Below, in pieces: positions 36,070 through 49,076 of a stretch of DNA of 64,000 nucleotides. A program made the position numbers and the translations under genes. Location of the stretch: contig NC_079492.1 of the NCBI RefSeq assembly GCF_020520425.1, positions 138,388,361 to 138,452,360 of the forward strand. Direction: 5' to 3'. Numbering within the stretch: position 1 is the first letter of the stretch; each line of letters begins with the position of its first letter. This DNA is from Spinacia oleracea. Taxonomy: Eukaryota; Streptophyta; Magnoliopsida; Caryophyllales; Amaranthaceae. The notes below the pieces were generated by a model, which was not told the origin of the DNA, did no database searches, and was given only the letters and a program-made list of their open reading frames with translations.

Positions 36070-38430
36070 TCTCTTGCTTATACTTTTTATCCACTTGATT
36101 TTATTTGCACCTGTAGCATCTCTACTTGTCTCCCTGCACACAAAAATATATCTTTCAAGCAAAATATTAAAAAAAAAAATGCATTAACAGAAAAACAAAC
36201 AGCAACAAAGTGCAGTTACTAGTACGGGCTAGGTCCAACCTAATCTTGCTCCCATACTACATGAGTGAGAAAAGGAGGGGGGATTCACATAAACAAATTA
36301 AGCTTCATCAAAGCACAAAAGCAGAAGAAATTCAGCAGAGTCACCCACTTTGATTTCCCAAAAACTCGTGATTTCACGATTTGAATAGGATGAAAGAAGG
36401 GGTCACTGGGTCAGTGACAAATCATCTTTCAAACAGATCTACAAAACCAACAAATCACAAAGTCGACAGTCAACTACATAAAAGAAAAGTTTCAAGAGCT
36501 TCCGAACATATAACCTACATTAAACCTCATTAGCATTTCCTTCAATCTAGCAATGTAAATCTTCATTAATCCTTCATTTATACGAGGATCGGAATTTATC
36601 TTGCTAAGATATCGTGTATAGTTCTTTGATTCCTTCTACAGTTCTACCTAAGAAACAAGTTGGTACAACACGTAGCTGAAGTGTTGCGCCAATATAATGC
36701 AAATGTCACAAAAAATTAATTCCATGAAAGGAAATGAATCTGCTGGAAGAAAATCATTCTAGATATTGGTGGTTTCATTAGTTCCATCCATATTTTATCT
36801 GAAAATTAATTATCTAGTCAAGCGCGGTAGGCCAGATCATTGTCTCGAAGGACCTCCTACAGTCCAACTGATACATGTATGAAGGCTATGCGCTGCCAAG
36901 TTCTCCAACACCAAAGTGATCAGCGCAACGGCATACTGGCATGCCCCATTGAATGCCAAGTAGACGAGCCTGACAGAAATAACACACTGGCGTGCAGGAA
37001 CACCAAGTTGTGTAGTTGAGGATTCAAGCATGTAAAAACAGCACAGCGGATAGTGGATAAGGATATAAGCCATGTCAATACCCATGAGAACGAAGATATC
37101 CCTGAAGCAGGCAATAATTAGCCATCTCACAGGAATTTTCTCACAGCATTACTTCTTACCCACCTATATTACTACTAATTTTTTCAGCTACTCCCCATTT
37201 AAAATGGTATGTCAGGGTCACATTTGACTGTTATCGTAAAACACTGTCAAGTTCAGTCATCTTTTTTCTTCGCCATGTTACCATTTCATTATACTAATAG
37301 AATGATAACCCTAGATGAGTACTAAACAAAGCTAAATATTCACTCGAAACTGAAAATATTCAATGACAACTGACCATCAAAGTCAAACATGGCCTATTTT
37401 AGCTAGTAGCCTATGTTATTCTGACTCTTCATTTCCCCTCGAGTATACGTGTTTGAAACTCATCCCCCGGAGAGATCTTAGACACTTCATTTTGGACTAA
37501 AGTCTATGCAATTTTTTCAGAAAATGGCTAATATACCTGCTTAATTCATTAGTTCACCACAACAATTAAAATTTAAGTCATTTAACTAGTTTGCAAGTTA
37601 CAACCATCAATCAAGTCAACAACTACAATCAAATTGAAAGTGTACTCCACCTGAAGATGATGACAAGATAATAACGGCTTGTTCATTGTCGTTGCGAGCT
37701 TTTGCTTTTAAGGAAACTAAAATCAACATTAAGAAACTATATATGAAAATAAACAACCTATAAGTTCACGATGCCGCAGATACAGAGTAAAAGTTTGAAG
37801 TCTCTACACCAAAAGTTGTTGCCATACGGAAAAGGCCTAAGTTTTAGTTTGAGGGATAAATCCAAAGACTTAATCACCTTATCGTACAAATTAAGCAGAT
37901 TAAGCTAAAGAATTTTTATCATTGAGCAAAACAAAACCAATCATGAAAAGAAAATAGATACATCAAACAGAAGCTTCATAAATTAACAACAACAGCAACA
38001 TAAAAAATAAAAAATAAATAAAAATCTATACTAGTCAATCATCTTGGGGGGAAAAGCGGACAAATTAAGAAATTTCCTGCTCAAAAACAATCAAGTCAGC
38101 AAAATCTATCTTCTAAAACCATGATTACACCAAAATCATCAACAAAATTCCAGAAATTAAACCGGATGAAACGCAAACAGACGAAAAATCTTAAACCTAA
38201 TAATCAACAAACATGAAACAAAGCAAAAGTAGCTGAAACCTGCAAATTTGAATTGAAAAGATTGCTAAAACAATCACACACAAAATTGAAGAAATTGAAG
38301 AAGAATTCAGGAAGAAGTAGTGAGAAAATATACCTTAAAAGTTAAAAAGTCGTCGGAAAATCAACGGAAGTGCAGTTTAAGAGAGAGAAAGTGAGTGAAA
38401 ATATCGGCGGTATTGGTTTAAGGTGACGCC
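36070..38430 (-). other. 5' leader exons and 2.2-kb leader intron of the RHB1A-like gene
   Basis: Upstream of the ATG, a likely acceptor (GTGTGCAG/GGAGACAAG) at about 36134 begins a non-coding exon. A matching donor (CTTTTAAG/GTATATTTTC) at about 38334 closes a first exon in the GA/CT-rich region up to about 38420. An open hydrophobic minus-strand frame (36837-37130) inside the intron was not accepted as a gene. Confidence 0.55.
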
Positions 38431-39667
38431 TTTGCTTGGGTCTCTTCCTTTTTCAGAGGAGAGAGAGAGAGGAGAATTAGAATTTTGGGGTGTGAGTTAA
38501 AATACCGTCAAAATTGGAAGAGTTTCTGCAAATACACGCGCTATATAAATTAAAAAACAGACGTGTCAGTTTAGAAACTACGTGGACTATTAAAAAATTG
38601 ACTTGGCACATCCAAGTTTGAATGGGGTTGGGTTAGTATCGTGATTTGTGACTATTGTCCAATAATTTAGGCAGACTTTGAATTTTTGGTGTGGTTATGT
38701 AGGTTTGTTAGTTGGATGATAACTCGTTCACCCGTTTTAATGCTTTAGTTTAGATGGTAGAGTCAGAGTCGTGTATAGAATTTCTATTCATACTGAATTT
38801 ATGATTATAGAGGCTCTTTGATCTCAAATTTTGGTTATATATTTTTACTATATTTTTTACAAAACAAAATACATTATGGTGATACACTCACACACTGATA
38901 CACAAAACTTACACTCCGCATGTAATGGTATATGAATGTTAAGTGACAATGGATGTTAAGTTGTTAACTTCTGTTCAAATGATAATTGATGACTTTGGAG
39001 CTCTTGTGGAGACGTGGCTCATTCATACCCAAAAAAAAAAAAAATTGATTATTGTTTGCCTCATAAAGTATAATTCACTTTATCAAAGAAAATAAGTGTA
39101 AAAAAGTTACCATATACTACGTAAGGTATAGAGCAATCTTAAAAGAACATTTTAAAGAGGACAAGGGGACAATAGAAAAAAGGACGGGGGAGTATTTATT
39201 ACCATGAAAAAATTTATATTTCTTCAAGTAAATGGCTATGAGCAACCAAGTACGAAGTAGTCCTTATAACTTTAAGATCGTAATATCAATCTTTAACATC
39301 GGTTGTTCTTGAGGTGTGTATTTTTATTATTCTTCCTACAATTCAAGGGTGTGCCCTACTAGCCCCTACATAACTCGATAAGGTAAGATTGTTAACAAGC
39401 CCAAAAGTTCAGCATGGGAATATGTCCAAAGGCATGAGGTTTGTTCGAGTTAGGTCATATGAATTTAGTAGACAAAAAGAAAGATTCTACAATATTGAAA
39501 GCTACTCGTGACCTTGTAGAATGGACAACATAGCCGTTTATCGTTGAGTAGTGAAAGGTATAGTTCTATGTGGGCATGTCTGTTGATGAAATCTTCTTGT
39601 TTTATAGGTTACTTAGTTAATTTTATGATTTTAGTGTTTATTTTCCTACATAATTATTGTAAGTTGT
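38431..39667. other. intergenic, no gene seen
   Basis: Promoter side of the RHB1A-like gene, then AT-rich DNA without recognised structure. Confidence 0.4.
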
Positions 39668-39890
39668 TAAGGTTGCGTTCTATTCACCTGATTTCCACTT
39701 ACTTTTCCTGAACTTATCTTATCTGAACTTATCTGAACTTATTAGAACTTATCAAAACTTATTTTAGTTATAAATTGTACTTGGCCAACCCTTATTTTTC
39801 CTGAACTTATCTTATCTGAACTTAACAGAACTTATCTGAACTTATTTTTCCTGAAATAAGTGAAAATAAGGTGAACAGAACTGGGCCTAA
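39668..39890. mobile_element. MITE of the AAGTTCAGATAA family, copy 2 (diverged)
   Basis: Ends TAAGGTTGCGTTCTATTCAC and, inverted, TTAGGCCCAGTTCTGTTCAC. The interior is repeated CTGAACTTATC motifs, the inverse of AAGTTCAGATAA. Confidence 0.7.
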
Positions 39891-39984
39891 ATAAGTTTCT
39901 CATTATCCTATGTATTATGTATCTAGTTCCAAGTTTAAAATATCCTTAACTTGGAAGAAGGTCTTTGATTCAATAACTGGAATC

Positions 39985-40080
39985 CTCACTCCCAAACATA
40001 TAGAGCAGTCGATAGGGCTCGAACCTAACCTCCAAGTCACAAGGTGAGTTCTCCACCAATATCACCAAGCAAGATTAGTT
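39985..40080 (-). mobile_element. tRNA-derived SINE, minus orientation
   Basis: Read on the minus strand it has GCTTGGTGATATTGGTGGAG (A-box region), then GAACTCACCTTGTGACTTGG and a B-box GGTTCGAGCCC, a common plant SINE head. The ends are approximate. Confidence 0.6.
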
Positions 40081-40479
40081 AATTGATTAGTAACATAAGA
40101 CTATGTTTAGAAACAACCATGAGTTGCCGAGTTGGTGTTTAGGAAAGGTGAATTAAATAAAAAGTACTAAAAATATATAAAGAGTGAAAGGAAGAGGAGA
40201 GATTGAAACCATGATTTCATGAAAACCATTTTGAAAAACTAATTTCACAGAAAGAACGATTAACATGTGGTATGGGGACCAATACGATATTATTTTAACC
40301 TCTTTTTTTCTCGCGAAAAATGTCATGTCATGCGAAATGAATGTTGATCTCAAAAAACTTAGATGTTGATATTCATACTCTTAGGGGCGGTTCTGTGGAC
40401 GCGCGGGGTGAGCGGCGAAACTAGGCGCCAATTCTCATATATAATGTAATTAATTTCCTAAATATAAACAAAAAAATAA

Positions 40480-40615
40480 AACTGAACTAGTGGTTAAAGT
40501 GTTGTTGTGTAACACCCTAGGTCTTGGGCTTGATTCTTATCCAGTCCCTCTTTGGCCAAAAAACTTATTCAAATGAGATGGGGAAATGGGGGTAAGATTG
40601 GGAAAAAAAAAAATT
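40480..40615 (+). mobile_element. tRNA-derived SINE
   Basis: A-box GAACTAGTGGTTAAAG, then ACACCCTAGGTCTTGGGCTT leading into a B-box-like GGGCTTGATTC, ending in a poly-A tract near 40603. About 135 bp. Confidence 0.6.
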
Positions 40616-42160
40616 GCCAAAAATAGAATAAAGAAGAAGTGGATACAATAAAAAAAGTTGAACAAAAAAGCACCTCTTTTTGACAAAGTACATATTGTAT
40701 AAAAAAAAACCTGGAGGGAGTAGTATGATTTTAATTTGAATTATACGTCATTTTATGGTTGAATTTGACCCGACCCGAAATCCGACTTGAACCCGACACC
40801 CAAAAATACTGGATTTTGATCAAGATTTTGTAACCCGTAACCTGATTTATTCCGAACTCGAGCAACCCAAAAAGTAATGGGTCAAAACTCGAGCGAACTC
40901 GTTTTTTGACCCGATTAGTTGAAAATCAGTGTATTTATAGTAATATTGAGGAATTTTAAGCATAGTAAGCACATAGTTACAATTGGTGGGTGTAATATAA
41001 TTTTAATTCGAATTTGACTAATATAAACTTGTGTAAGAAAATTTGTTAATGTGTTCCCACATTTTGTATATTTATCACCTAAGTTAATGAAAATATAATA
41101 CGCGTTTTACAATCTCTCAACCCGTTGGGTCGACCCGAACACGAAAGTCCTGGATGAACAAACATTTGTAAACCCGAACCCGAAAGTGACCGACCTGAAC
41201 TAACCAAAACTCAAAAATAAAAAAAATTACAACACGGCCACACATTTAACAGGTCTAAGTACAAATTATGTTGTCAAAAAAAAAAGTACAAATTAAAATT
41301 CAACTAGTATAATTTTAATTTGAATTATACGCCATTTAACAGGTTGAATTTTACAATGAAAACGTTTTACGCCTTACCAAACGGAGCCTAAATGATACTT
41401 CAAGGAGAGGACTACATCAACAAGGTTGATACTCCATAGTCCATAGCTTTACTACGGATATCTTCTTGGTTGGACTTTGTTATAGACTCATAGGCATTGC
41501 AACGCATACAAAGCTTCATTGCATACAAGATGGTACCTTTTATAATCAAAGAACCTAGAACAAAAATGACAGAAATACTGCCAAATTGGCAATGGAAGTC
41601 AAGCCGGCCACTAACTTAGTTGCCTGCTAAAGGATAAATCATCTCTCCAAAAAGTCAAGGATTTACATGTAAAAAGTAATCCAACGACCCCACTTTTGTT
41701 CTTGGCTGAATTGTGATTGGTCTATTCCACTTTCACAGGATAACAAGACCCCACAATTCACATCCAATAATCGAAAAAGAAGACATACAAATTTGAAATA
41801 AAAATCAAAGCATGAAATCTGCATAATATATAAATATAATCAACCTGCAATTTCATGCCCAATCCTACCATTAGAAGACATACGAACTGGACTATATAAC
41901 AGAGAGAACTTGGGTTATAGATATTAAATTAACTGGACCTTCTAGCCTACATACCAGAATACAAGGTTAGAATCCGAGTCGAGACTCGAGAGTGTCAGTT
42001 CTAGCCAGCTGCAGGTGAATGAACCAACCCCTCTCCCAAAACCATGGTCTTTCAGTAGTTAGATTTGATTTCATCTAAAAGTTAGGCTAAGATTTTATGT
42101 ATATATATTATATAATTACATAGAATAGACCATTTTCTAGATCAACACCTGGATATATTT
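40616..42160. other. intergenic with a dispersed-repeat-like block
   Basis: 40755-41220 contains repeated ACCCGAACCCGAAA / TGACCCGA motifs in AT-rich DNA, resembling a short dispersed repeat; a similar stretch is at 29630-29670. No gene. The 3' flank of the AFR-like gene begins around 42100. Confidence 0.4.
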
Positions 42161-45100
42161 TCACTCCCTACTTCTGTTAATGCTCCTCAGTTTCTTGGCT
42201 GCATGAATGAATTCCGCAATCACCTGAACTTCATCGACTTTCTGCCATGTCAAAACAAGTCGATAGAGTTAGCAAGATGAAAAGGATTAAATCATTAAAC
42301 CCAACTCGTAAAAAACTCCCAGAATTATTCTTTAATTAGTCGTTTGTGAAGTTCCCTTGCACATGCCAAAAACTACTAATACATCGACAAATCAAAACTC
42401 AAATGTGTTTTGAGCAACAAGTCGAGAGAACAAGAGATTGAGAGAAAAACCTGTGAAGCAAAGTGGCGCTCCACTAAACTAATCATTTGCTCCCTTGAGC
42501 TAGAATTCATGCTCCCCTGAATATTTAGTAATTGATTTCAACAAGTTTAGGCAATATTGCGGAAATTCTAAACTGTTATAAAGATTACTGAATTGTTTAG
42601 AATAAGATACTAACCAGGTGAAATCGGCTCAAATATCTCCACAGTGAATCACTTCCGAGCTTAGCAAAGTTCAGTCTCTGGCATGTTCAGGCCCAGGAAA
42701 ACATTAGGACCACATTTGGTCACATACTTCATTATTAATAAAAATAAAAATGCCCTGTTTATGTTCAAAAACCTTAATTTTGACGATATAATGTGACAAA
42801 ATTTTAGGACCACATTTGATCATGTACTAGAATTTGAACAATTGCAACATTTTTTCCAAAGATCTGAGTGCATGACAGTATCTACAAAGGACATAGTTCA
42901 TATGTAGGGCCAAAACCATTATCTAGAATTAGCAATTGCGGAGTAGGAATTAGTAATTTTATTAACAACCCACGGGACGAGGGTTGTGCTAAAAAAATAT
43001 GATACAGAATGAGGCATATAAAATAAGATCTTGTTCCCCCATCTTAAGTATTCAATTATTCCTACAGTGGAATTAGTTACAACAACTTACAAAAGCAATG
43101 ATATACATATATACCTACTTGTCTAAAGGCAAACACTTTCAAGTTTCAGTTCCCTACCCCAGCCAAAAAAGTAAGAATAAAAGAATGAAATCCAATTGAA
43201 AGAACAATCTGGATAGCAGTCAACAGAAGCAAGATAGGGACACACATTAATCATATCAAGAACGAGATCGTAAAAAGACTATGTTAATGATAACCCGTTA
43301 TAAATGGTGCACAAGGGCAACTTGTTTGTGATAACAATTTCTGCACATTTTACCCAAAATGTCCATGATTGTTAAAAGTTCTAAATATCTTATCAGAGTT
43401 TAAGTGGTGTTTTTGGGTTCCTAGGGAAAAAATGGTGTGCTGTGTATTGAGAAATAAAACGGAGGCCTCGGGGTTTCTTTATCTCATCACAATTACGGAG
43501 TATTTAAGATGAAATAGAACTTGGTTGAAACTAGAGTAATGCTCGTAGACTCGTAGTAATATGCATCCCAAATCCACTAAGAAATCTCAATCCCTAATTC
43601 TAATATGTGCATCTCTTCTACCCTCTCCGTCTCAAATTACTTGCCCAGGTTTTCCTGTTATGAGAATCTCACATAAGTTGTTCCATTCCTTTATTATGGA
43701 AAGTTTTTTCTATCTACTACTCCCTCCGTCCCGGAATACTCGACCCGGTTTGACCGACACAGAGTTTAAGGGACTTGAATTGACTTATTTAATTTAATAG
43801 GTAGTAGTTGATAGTGGGGTATTATTTTAATGTAGTTAGTGGGAGGTGGGTTAAGAGGTGGGGTTGGGGGAGAGTAGGGGTTGAATTTTTAATTATTTTT
43901 TGTATGGAGTAGGGGGTAGGTGGGTTAATAGGGGTGGAGTGAGAAATAACATAATATTGTTAGAATATTTCCATTTTTAGAAACAGGTCAAGTATTAAGG
44001 GACAACAGGTCAAGTATTAAGGGATGGCCCGATAAGGAAAACAGGTCAAGTATTCCGGGATGGAGGGAGTACAAAGTACGAACTATTAATTTGATTTGGG
44101 CCCCTCACTCACCCATCAAATTTCCCCTCTCTACTTTTTCACTTTCTTAAAAGGATGTGAAATGTGCTCATGGATCAAATAACTTGAGATGGAGTAAAAT
44201 AAAAGGCCCACAAAGCTTGCTTAGAAGCTTACACAGTTAGGGGTATGAATGACGGGGCGGAGTTCCTTCAAGCTATTTCCGTGGTTTGACTTGGCGATAA
44301 CAGATGGAGCCCATGGCCTTGTATGGCGAACTCTTGGTTTGCTCACTTTGTGAAACTCCATGCTAGCTGCACCATGTTACCAGCAATCAATAACAGAGAC
44401 AAAAGCACTTTGGTGTCGCTTTATGTTAGAAAAAACTGAACTATCACTTTAACCTACCAAACTCATTGTCCTTGTCTCCCAGGTCAGAGCTGCTACTAGA
44501 GTGATCAAGCTCATCATCATCTTCGTTACCTGTAGGTGGTTCTAGCACACTCAGCGCATTCCGCTGCAGCTTCACCTCTATTCCATTCTTCAGAACCTTC
44601 AACAAATTAGGAAATATCTCAACATTCCACCCACAAGAACTACTTTTCTTTTTTCACTGCCGGAGTAACAAGGATAAGCAAGCAGAAAGTCAAAAGGCAC
44701 CAAATATTTCATTCATACACCATATACTCGATTTATAAAAAGCAATCATCAATGAACATTAGAAAATATTCCATAGTTGACAATTGCACTTTTGGCGTCT
44801 TGTTCGTCATCTTTTTTTTAAAACCTTTTACTTTTTAGAAGAAATTAGTACAAACTGTCGGTCCTAATGACATATTAGTCATTTAGTCTTCCCACTTCTA
44901 CAATCATGTCATGCCATAAAATGATTAGTGCGGGCTAAAAAAACAACTAATTACACCCCAAAAAAGCAGTAGTGATCATGATTTACTAGTCAACAACAAT
45001 CGCATTTCAGCGTTACTTTGATCAAGAGAACATTGCAGTTTCTAATTTTCTATATCAGATTAAGCTCACTAAAATTGCAATAGGGAATTAAACACGAATC

Positions 45101-45755
45101 CAGCTCATTTCAGAACAACTTGTTAGTTGTTACCCAGTGCAAACCGATATTAAATATTCAAGGATTCAAGAATACTATGAACATTACGAATACGAATATT
45201 CCTCGATAGATTGTTCAAAAACATTAAAAGAATATATATATATCCTGAACAAGACAACCAATCACAAAAATACGAACCTTCTTAACCAAAATAAAGTATT
45301 TAAATTACTCGAAACGGCAATTATCTACACTTCTTCATAAACCAGGCCATTGAATACTTTAGTACAAAAGCAATAATGAAATTCAATCATTAAAGACGAC
45401 AAATAGTAATTAAAGATAATGTAATGAATCTTAACCAACACAAAAGATGAATATACTATTTAGTACCAAGTACTGTATTTGATTAATCATGCATAAACTT
45501 AAACAAATGTGCATAATACAATTCTAAATAATCAATTGAATAATAATAAAGTAAGAAAATTACCAGCCAATGCCAACCACCAAGACCAACAGCCTTCTTA
45601 ACAACTCCTTGCAATCCAACTAAAACGGATTTTGTTCGATTGTTACCAGTCACAATAACTTTTGTGTGCCTTGGTAGAACTGAAAGCTCTTCATCCCCAC
45701 TTTCTTCTCTAAATGGTGACATCACCCTTGATGCACATAGCTCTGATTCAATCAT
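42161..45755 (-). CDS. SAP30-like (AFR1/AFR2-type) histone deacetylase complex subunit, 224 aa
   Basis: Six exons: 45564-45755, 44458-44596, 44233-44366, 42615-42677, 42451-42516 and 42161-42241 (675 nt); all junctions are GT-AG with matching phases. The start is MIESELCASRVMSP, the first ATG of the frame. The N-terminal part (RHTKVIVTGNNRTKSVLVGL, GVVKKAVGLGGWHWL, IEVKLQRNALSVLEPPTGNE) is a strongly conserved-looking plant block. The middle is Ser/Asp-rich. The C-terminal part (156-224; SDSLWRYLSRFHL, ISLVERHFASQ, VIAEFIHAAKKL) resembles the SAP30 Sin3-binding helices. SAP30 proteins bridge Sin3 to histone deacetylase; Arabidopsis AFR1/AFR2 are the named plant members. Intron 3 carries a MITE. 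Confidence 0.88.
43720..44069. mobile_element. Stowaway-like MITE in AFR-like intron 3, 350 bp
   Basis: Ends CTCCCTCCGTCCCGGAATAC and, inverted, CTCCCTCCATCCCGGAATAC, flanked by TA (43718-43719, 44070-44071). Same family as 12409, 50333, 50401 and 52928. This copy has an extra internal ACAGGTCAAGTATTAAGGGA duplication. Confidence 0.93.
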
Positions 45756-46629
45756 TTTTCCCACCCAAATTTACGAATTAATCAAACCCTAAATCACCAA
45801 GAATCCAACTCAAGTACCCCCTATTTCTACTATTAGCCCTAATTAAAGTATTTACCAATTGATCATACAATCCCAATACACAATTAGACCCTAATTTTCG
45901 TCGAAATGGTCGAAATTCAATCAAATTAACTTCCAATACAGAATCTAATCACAATCCATAGTCTTCTAACCTTCACAGCTTCAAATGGGATGCCAGATCA
46001 AACTTTCCACTATTTACCCAATAACTGTACAAATATTACCACTAATAGCATGTATTGAAACCCTGATGCTGAGAATTTCTGAGGCTCAATTATAATCCCT
46101 GAAATGTAGAAACAAATAAATCAGATTAATTTCATCAATTAAATAACTACATTATTGAAAGAATATAAATTCAGAAGTAGCATGATTATGATCTTGACCT
46201 GGATTCATACATGACTGAAGCTTAAGTTAACTAATCATTTCATTAAATTTCCACTATGAACCCCATACTCTTCTTCCAAATACTGCATGCACCCAAGGAA
46301 AGTGTGATTAAGCAATTAATCATGGCCCGCCACTAGAACAATTCAAATGAACAAATTCAAAGAAACTTAAAGTTTAACATTGATCAAAATTATACCCAGA
46401 AATAGAAATCACATAATTCAAGAAGATAATTACACAAACCCAAATTCCAATAAATCGAAAGTGATAAAAATGACATTACTTCAAAAAGAAAGGTTTTGAT
46501 AAACTCCCATTTGTGTGAAATTCAAGACACCTTAAAATTAAAATAAAATAAACTACTCCGTACTAGAAACCCAGAAATCAAAAGGCTTGTATTACACAAA
46601 ACCCAGTAATTCAAAACTCAAAATTATAC

Positions 46630-46870
46630 CTTGAAATGTAGGAATGGCAAGTGGTAGAGAATGCAGGAGGAAGAAGGGTAATGTAATGTAAACGGATCTA
46701 TTAAAAAAATGGAGTTTTTAGAGAGAGAAAGTGAGAGAAGTTACTGCAATTTTCTCTCACTAAATCAAAATTGAAAACCCAGAAACGAAAATAGAAATAA
46801 TGAGTGAGAAGTGAGTGAGAGAGGAGAGAGAAGAAGCACGCACTAAATGCTTACCAACTGCCATGGGAAC
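46630..46870 (-). promoter_or_regulatory. likely non-coding first exon and promoter of the AFR-like gene
   Basis: A donor-like CATTTCAAG/GTATAATTTT (46629) closes a GA/CT-rich stretch (AGAGAGAAAGTGAGAGAAG on the plus strand) typical of plant leaders. Coding starts at 45755, implying a leader intron. Inference only. Confidence 0.45.
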
Positions 46871-47814
46871 GACCCTGTAATTATCGTACGGCTTACTTGG
46901 TTTTATAACCGGTTTTAACCGGCTATTACCCGTTCACTTTCTTTACTTTAGTGTTTGGCTTCCTGGCTCGGCTCGGCTCGGCTTGGCTGGTTTCGGTTTG
47001 ACGTTTTGTCCACGTGTCTAATACGGGTTTCTTTATTGGATCCATTTCTTATCTGGAATTACGGTTGAACTTCTTTTTCTTATTTTCCGGATTGTGTTAA
47101 GAGAAGCTAGATTTCATCTTTTGTTAATCCATTTGTTTCTTACTTCTTACTTCTTACTTCTTACTTCTTACTTCTTAGGATTATTTTGTACACAACCTTG
47201 TGTGTCAATAGTTAAAAGTTGGGACTTTATTTGATGTTTTGGCGTGGTTATTTTGATGACAAATGTGGGGCCAAATTTTATTTTCTAATACGAAATACGG
47301 AGTATATCGTAATATATGGTGAACTCTTTTTTACTTTTTTTTTAAGTAAACTATTATACTGGTATTATGTTTATAAAACTTAACAAATGTTCTTGAAAAC
47401 ATATTTGATTTTAATGTCTTATTAGGCAATTGATTATGGGGTAGTTTGGTTGACATAGGAATTAAATTTCCATATGAAGTTTGTTTTTGTGGGAAGTTAC
47501 TTTCTTTGTGAACTTCCTAGGAAATGGTATACTCTTGTTTGGTTGCATTGCAATAAGGAATTCACATTTTCTAGGAAATTACTCCTACATGGCAATTGTG
47601 ACTTACCAAGGGAGGGTAGGTAAGCCATTTTCCATGTCGCATGGGAACTCCAAGTTCCTAGGAAGTTCTACTTCTTTCATCTTATTAATTTCATGTTAAC
47701 CAAACAACATGACAAATATGCAATTCCTAGGAAGTCACACTTCCCTCTCTAATTACTTGCAACCAAACATCACTTTTCTGCTCCCCCCCCCCCCCCCGTC
47801 TCCTGCACGCGATT
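46871..47814. other. intergenic: GC-richer stretch, TTCTTAC repeats and poly-C
   Basis: GGCTCGG tandem motifs lie at 46972-46990, TTCTTAC x6 at 47137-47178, and a poly-C run at about 47784-47798. No gene. 47400-47770 has repeated CCTAGGAAGT/TTCCTAGGAA-like motifs that may be an old MITE. Confidence 0.45.
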
Positions 47815-47905
47815 TCACATATAATTAATGTTTATAAAGATTTCTCATTTTTTATTTAAACAATACAAATTACGCTTATTGATAATGTTTTCACTTTTAT
47901 CCAAA

Positions 47906-48818
47906 ACTAGGTTAGGTCCCGTGCAACGCACATATTAGACTAAATACTTTTTTTATGTTCTGAATAATTTATTTAAACGAAGTTTTTAATAAAATAAGAT
48001 CAATGTTTATCAACGGTTGTTGGGAGAATGAGAGGAAATTGTTATTTATTTGTATTATAAAGTTATTAGTGCGATTTTAGGAGTTTAGCGTTTCGACAAA
48101 AATACTTAAGTTGGAAAAATATAAGAAAAAAAAAAGCTTATCAAACAATTATTAACTATTGTAGGTTAAGAATAATGCATTTTTTTGAAAATTTTGTATG
48201 AAAATCAAAAAAATATTTTGCTATTTTGCTTTTACGGAGTTTCCGTAATAGCTTACTACGTATATTATAGAAACAGTAATATCAAAAAAAAACTTTGATT
48301 TTTTTTCATTCCTAACATATATGTTCTTCAAATCAGTAATAATATATATTTTTTTATCCTTGTCGTAATACAAGAAATCATAATTTAATTTTTCTTATAT
48401 ACTTAGATTATAGTTCCTCCGTTCTTATTTACATGACACAATGGTGTTTTGGACACTATTCACACAAACTCCTTTGACTTCGTTTTGTGAATTATATTTA
48501 AGAAAAAACATAGTCGTATGGGGTCTTGTTAGATTCGTTTCAATAAATATTTTTTAAATATCAACTTTTTAGAATTTTTCTTATTCATATTTGAAGATAT
48601 TAATATTTGAAATCGTGCATCGGCAAACGTGCCTAAATAATTGTGTCATTTAAAAGAGAACAGAGGAAGTATTAAATAGAAGGAAAGAATAAGAAACAAA
48701 AGATTAGGAAATCGTATATTTTAAAAGATTCATTATTTTTTTGTAAAAGAAAAAAAGTATTAAAGACTCACGAGGACGTGACACATGTCTGATATGTCTT
48801 TTAGTATATAGTAATAGG
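47906..48818 (-). mobile_element. non-autonomous Helitron, about 0.9 kb, minus orientation
   Basis: On the minus strand the 3' end reads GTGCGTTGCAC hairpin, then GGGACCTAACCTAGT, next to T. The 5' end reads CTATTACTATATACTAAAAG. A tetranucleotide (AGAT)n lies just outside the 5' end. No Rep/helicase coding. Confidence 0.7.
48413..48669. mobile_element. MITE nested in the Helitron
   Basis: Ends GTTCCTCCGTTCTTATTTAC and, inverted, CTTCCTCTGTTCTCTTTTAA, both followed by ATGACACAA, flanked by TA. The interior is AT-rich and non-coding. Confidence 0.65.
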
Positions 48819-49076
48819 TAGAGTAGATAGATAGATAAATAGATAGATAGATAGATATTACATTGAGAGAAAGTGTGAGAGATGTAATGTCTTCGTGAGA
48901 AAGTGTGAAATGTTTAGTGTCCCAATAGTTTTACTCCGTAATTAATTAAAATAATAAATTGCCCAATTTTTAGCAGAGTATTAAGGATATTTATGATATA
49001 ATATAAAATGAAATATCTAAATGTAAAATGGGACATTTAAAACGAAAAACGTAAAATACAAAAAGGGACGAAGGAG

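Larger units (their letters stand above)
47815..49076. mobile_element. Stowaway-like MITE split by a Helitron
   Basis: The left part (ATTACGCTTATTGATAATGT, to 47905) and the right part (about 48860-49076, with AAAGTGTGA, TGTCCCAATAG and end AAAAAGGGACGAAGGAG before TA) follow the order of the 21746/30886 family. The left terminal repeat is not clear. Confidence 0.5.
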
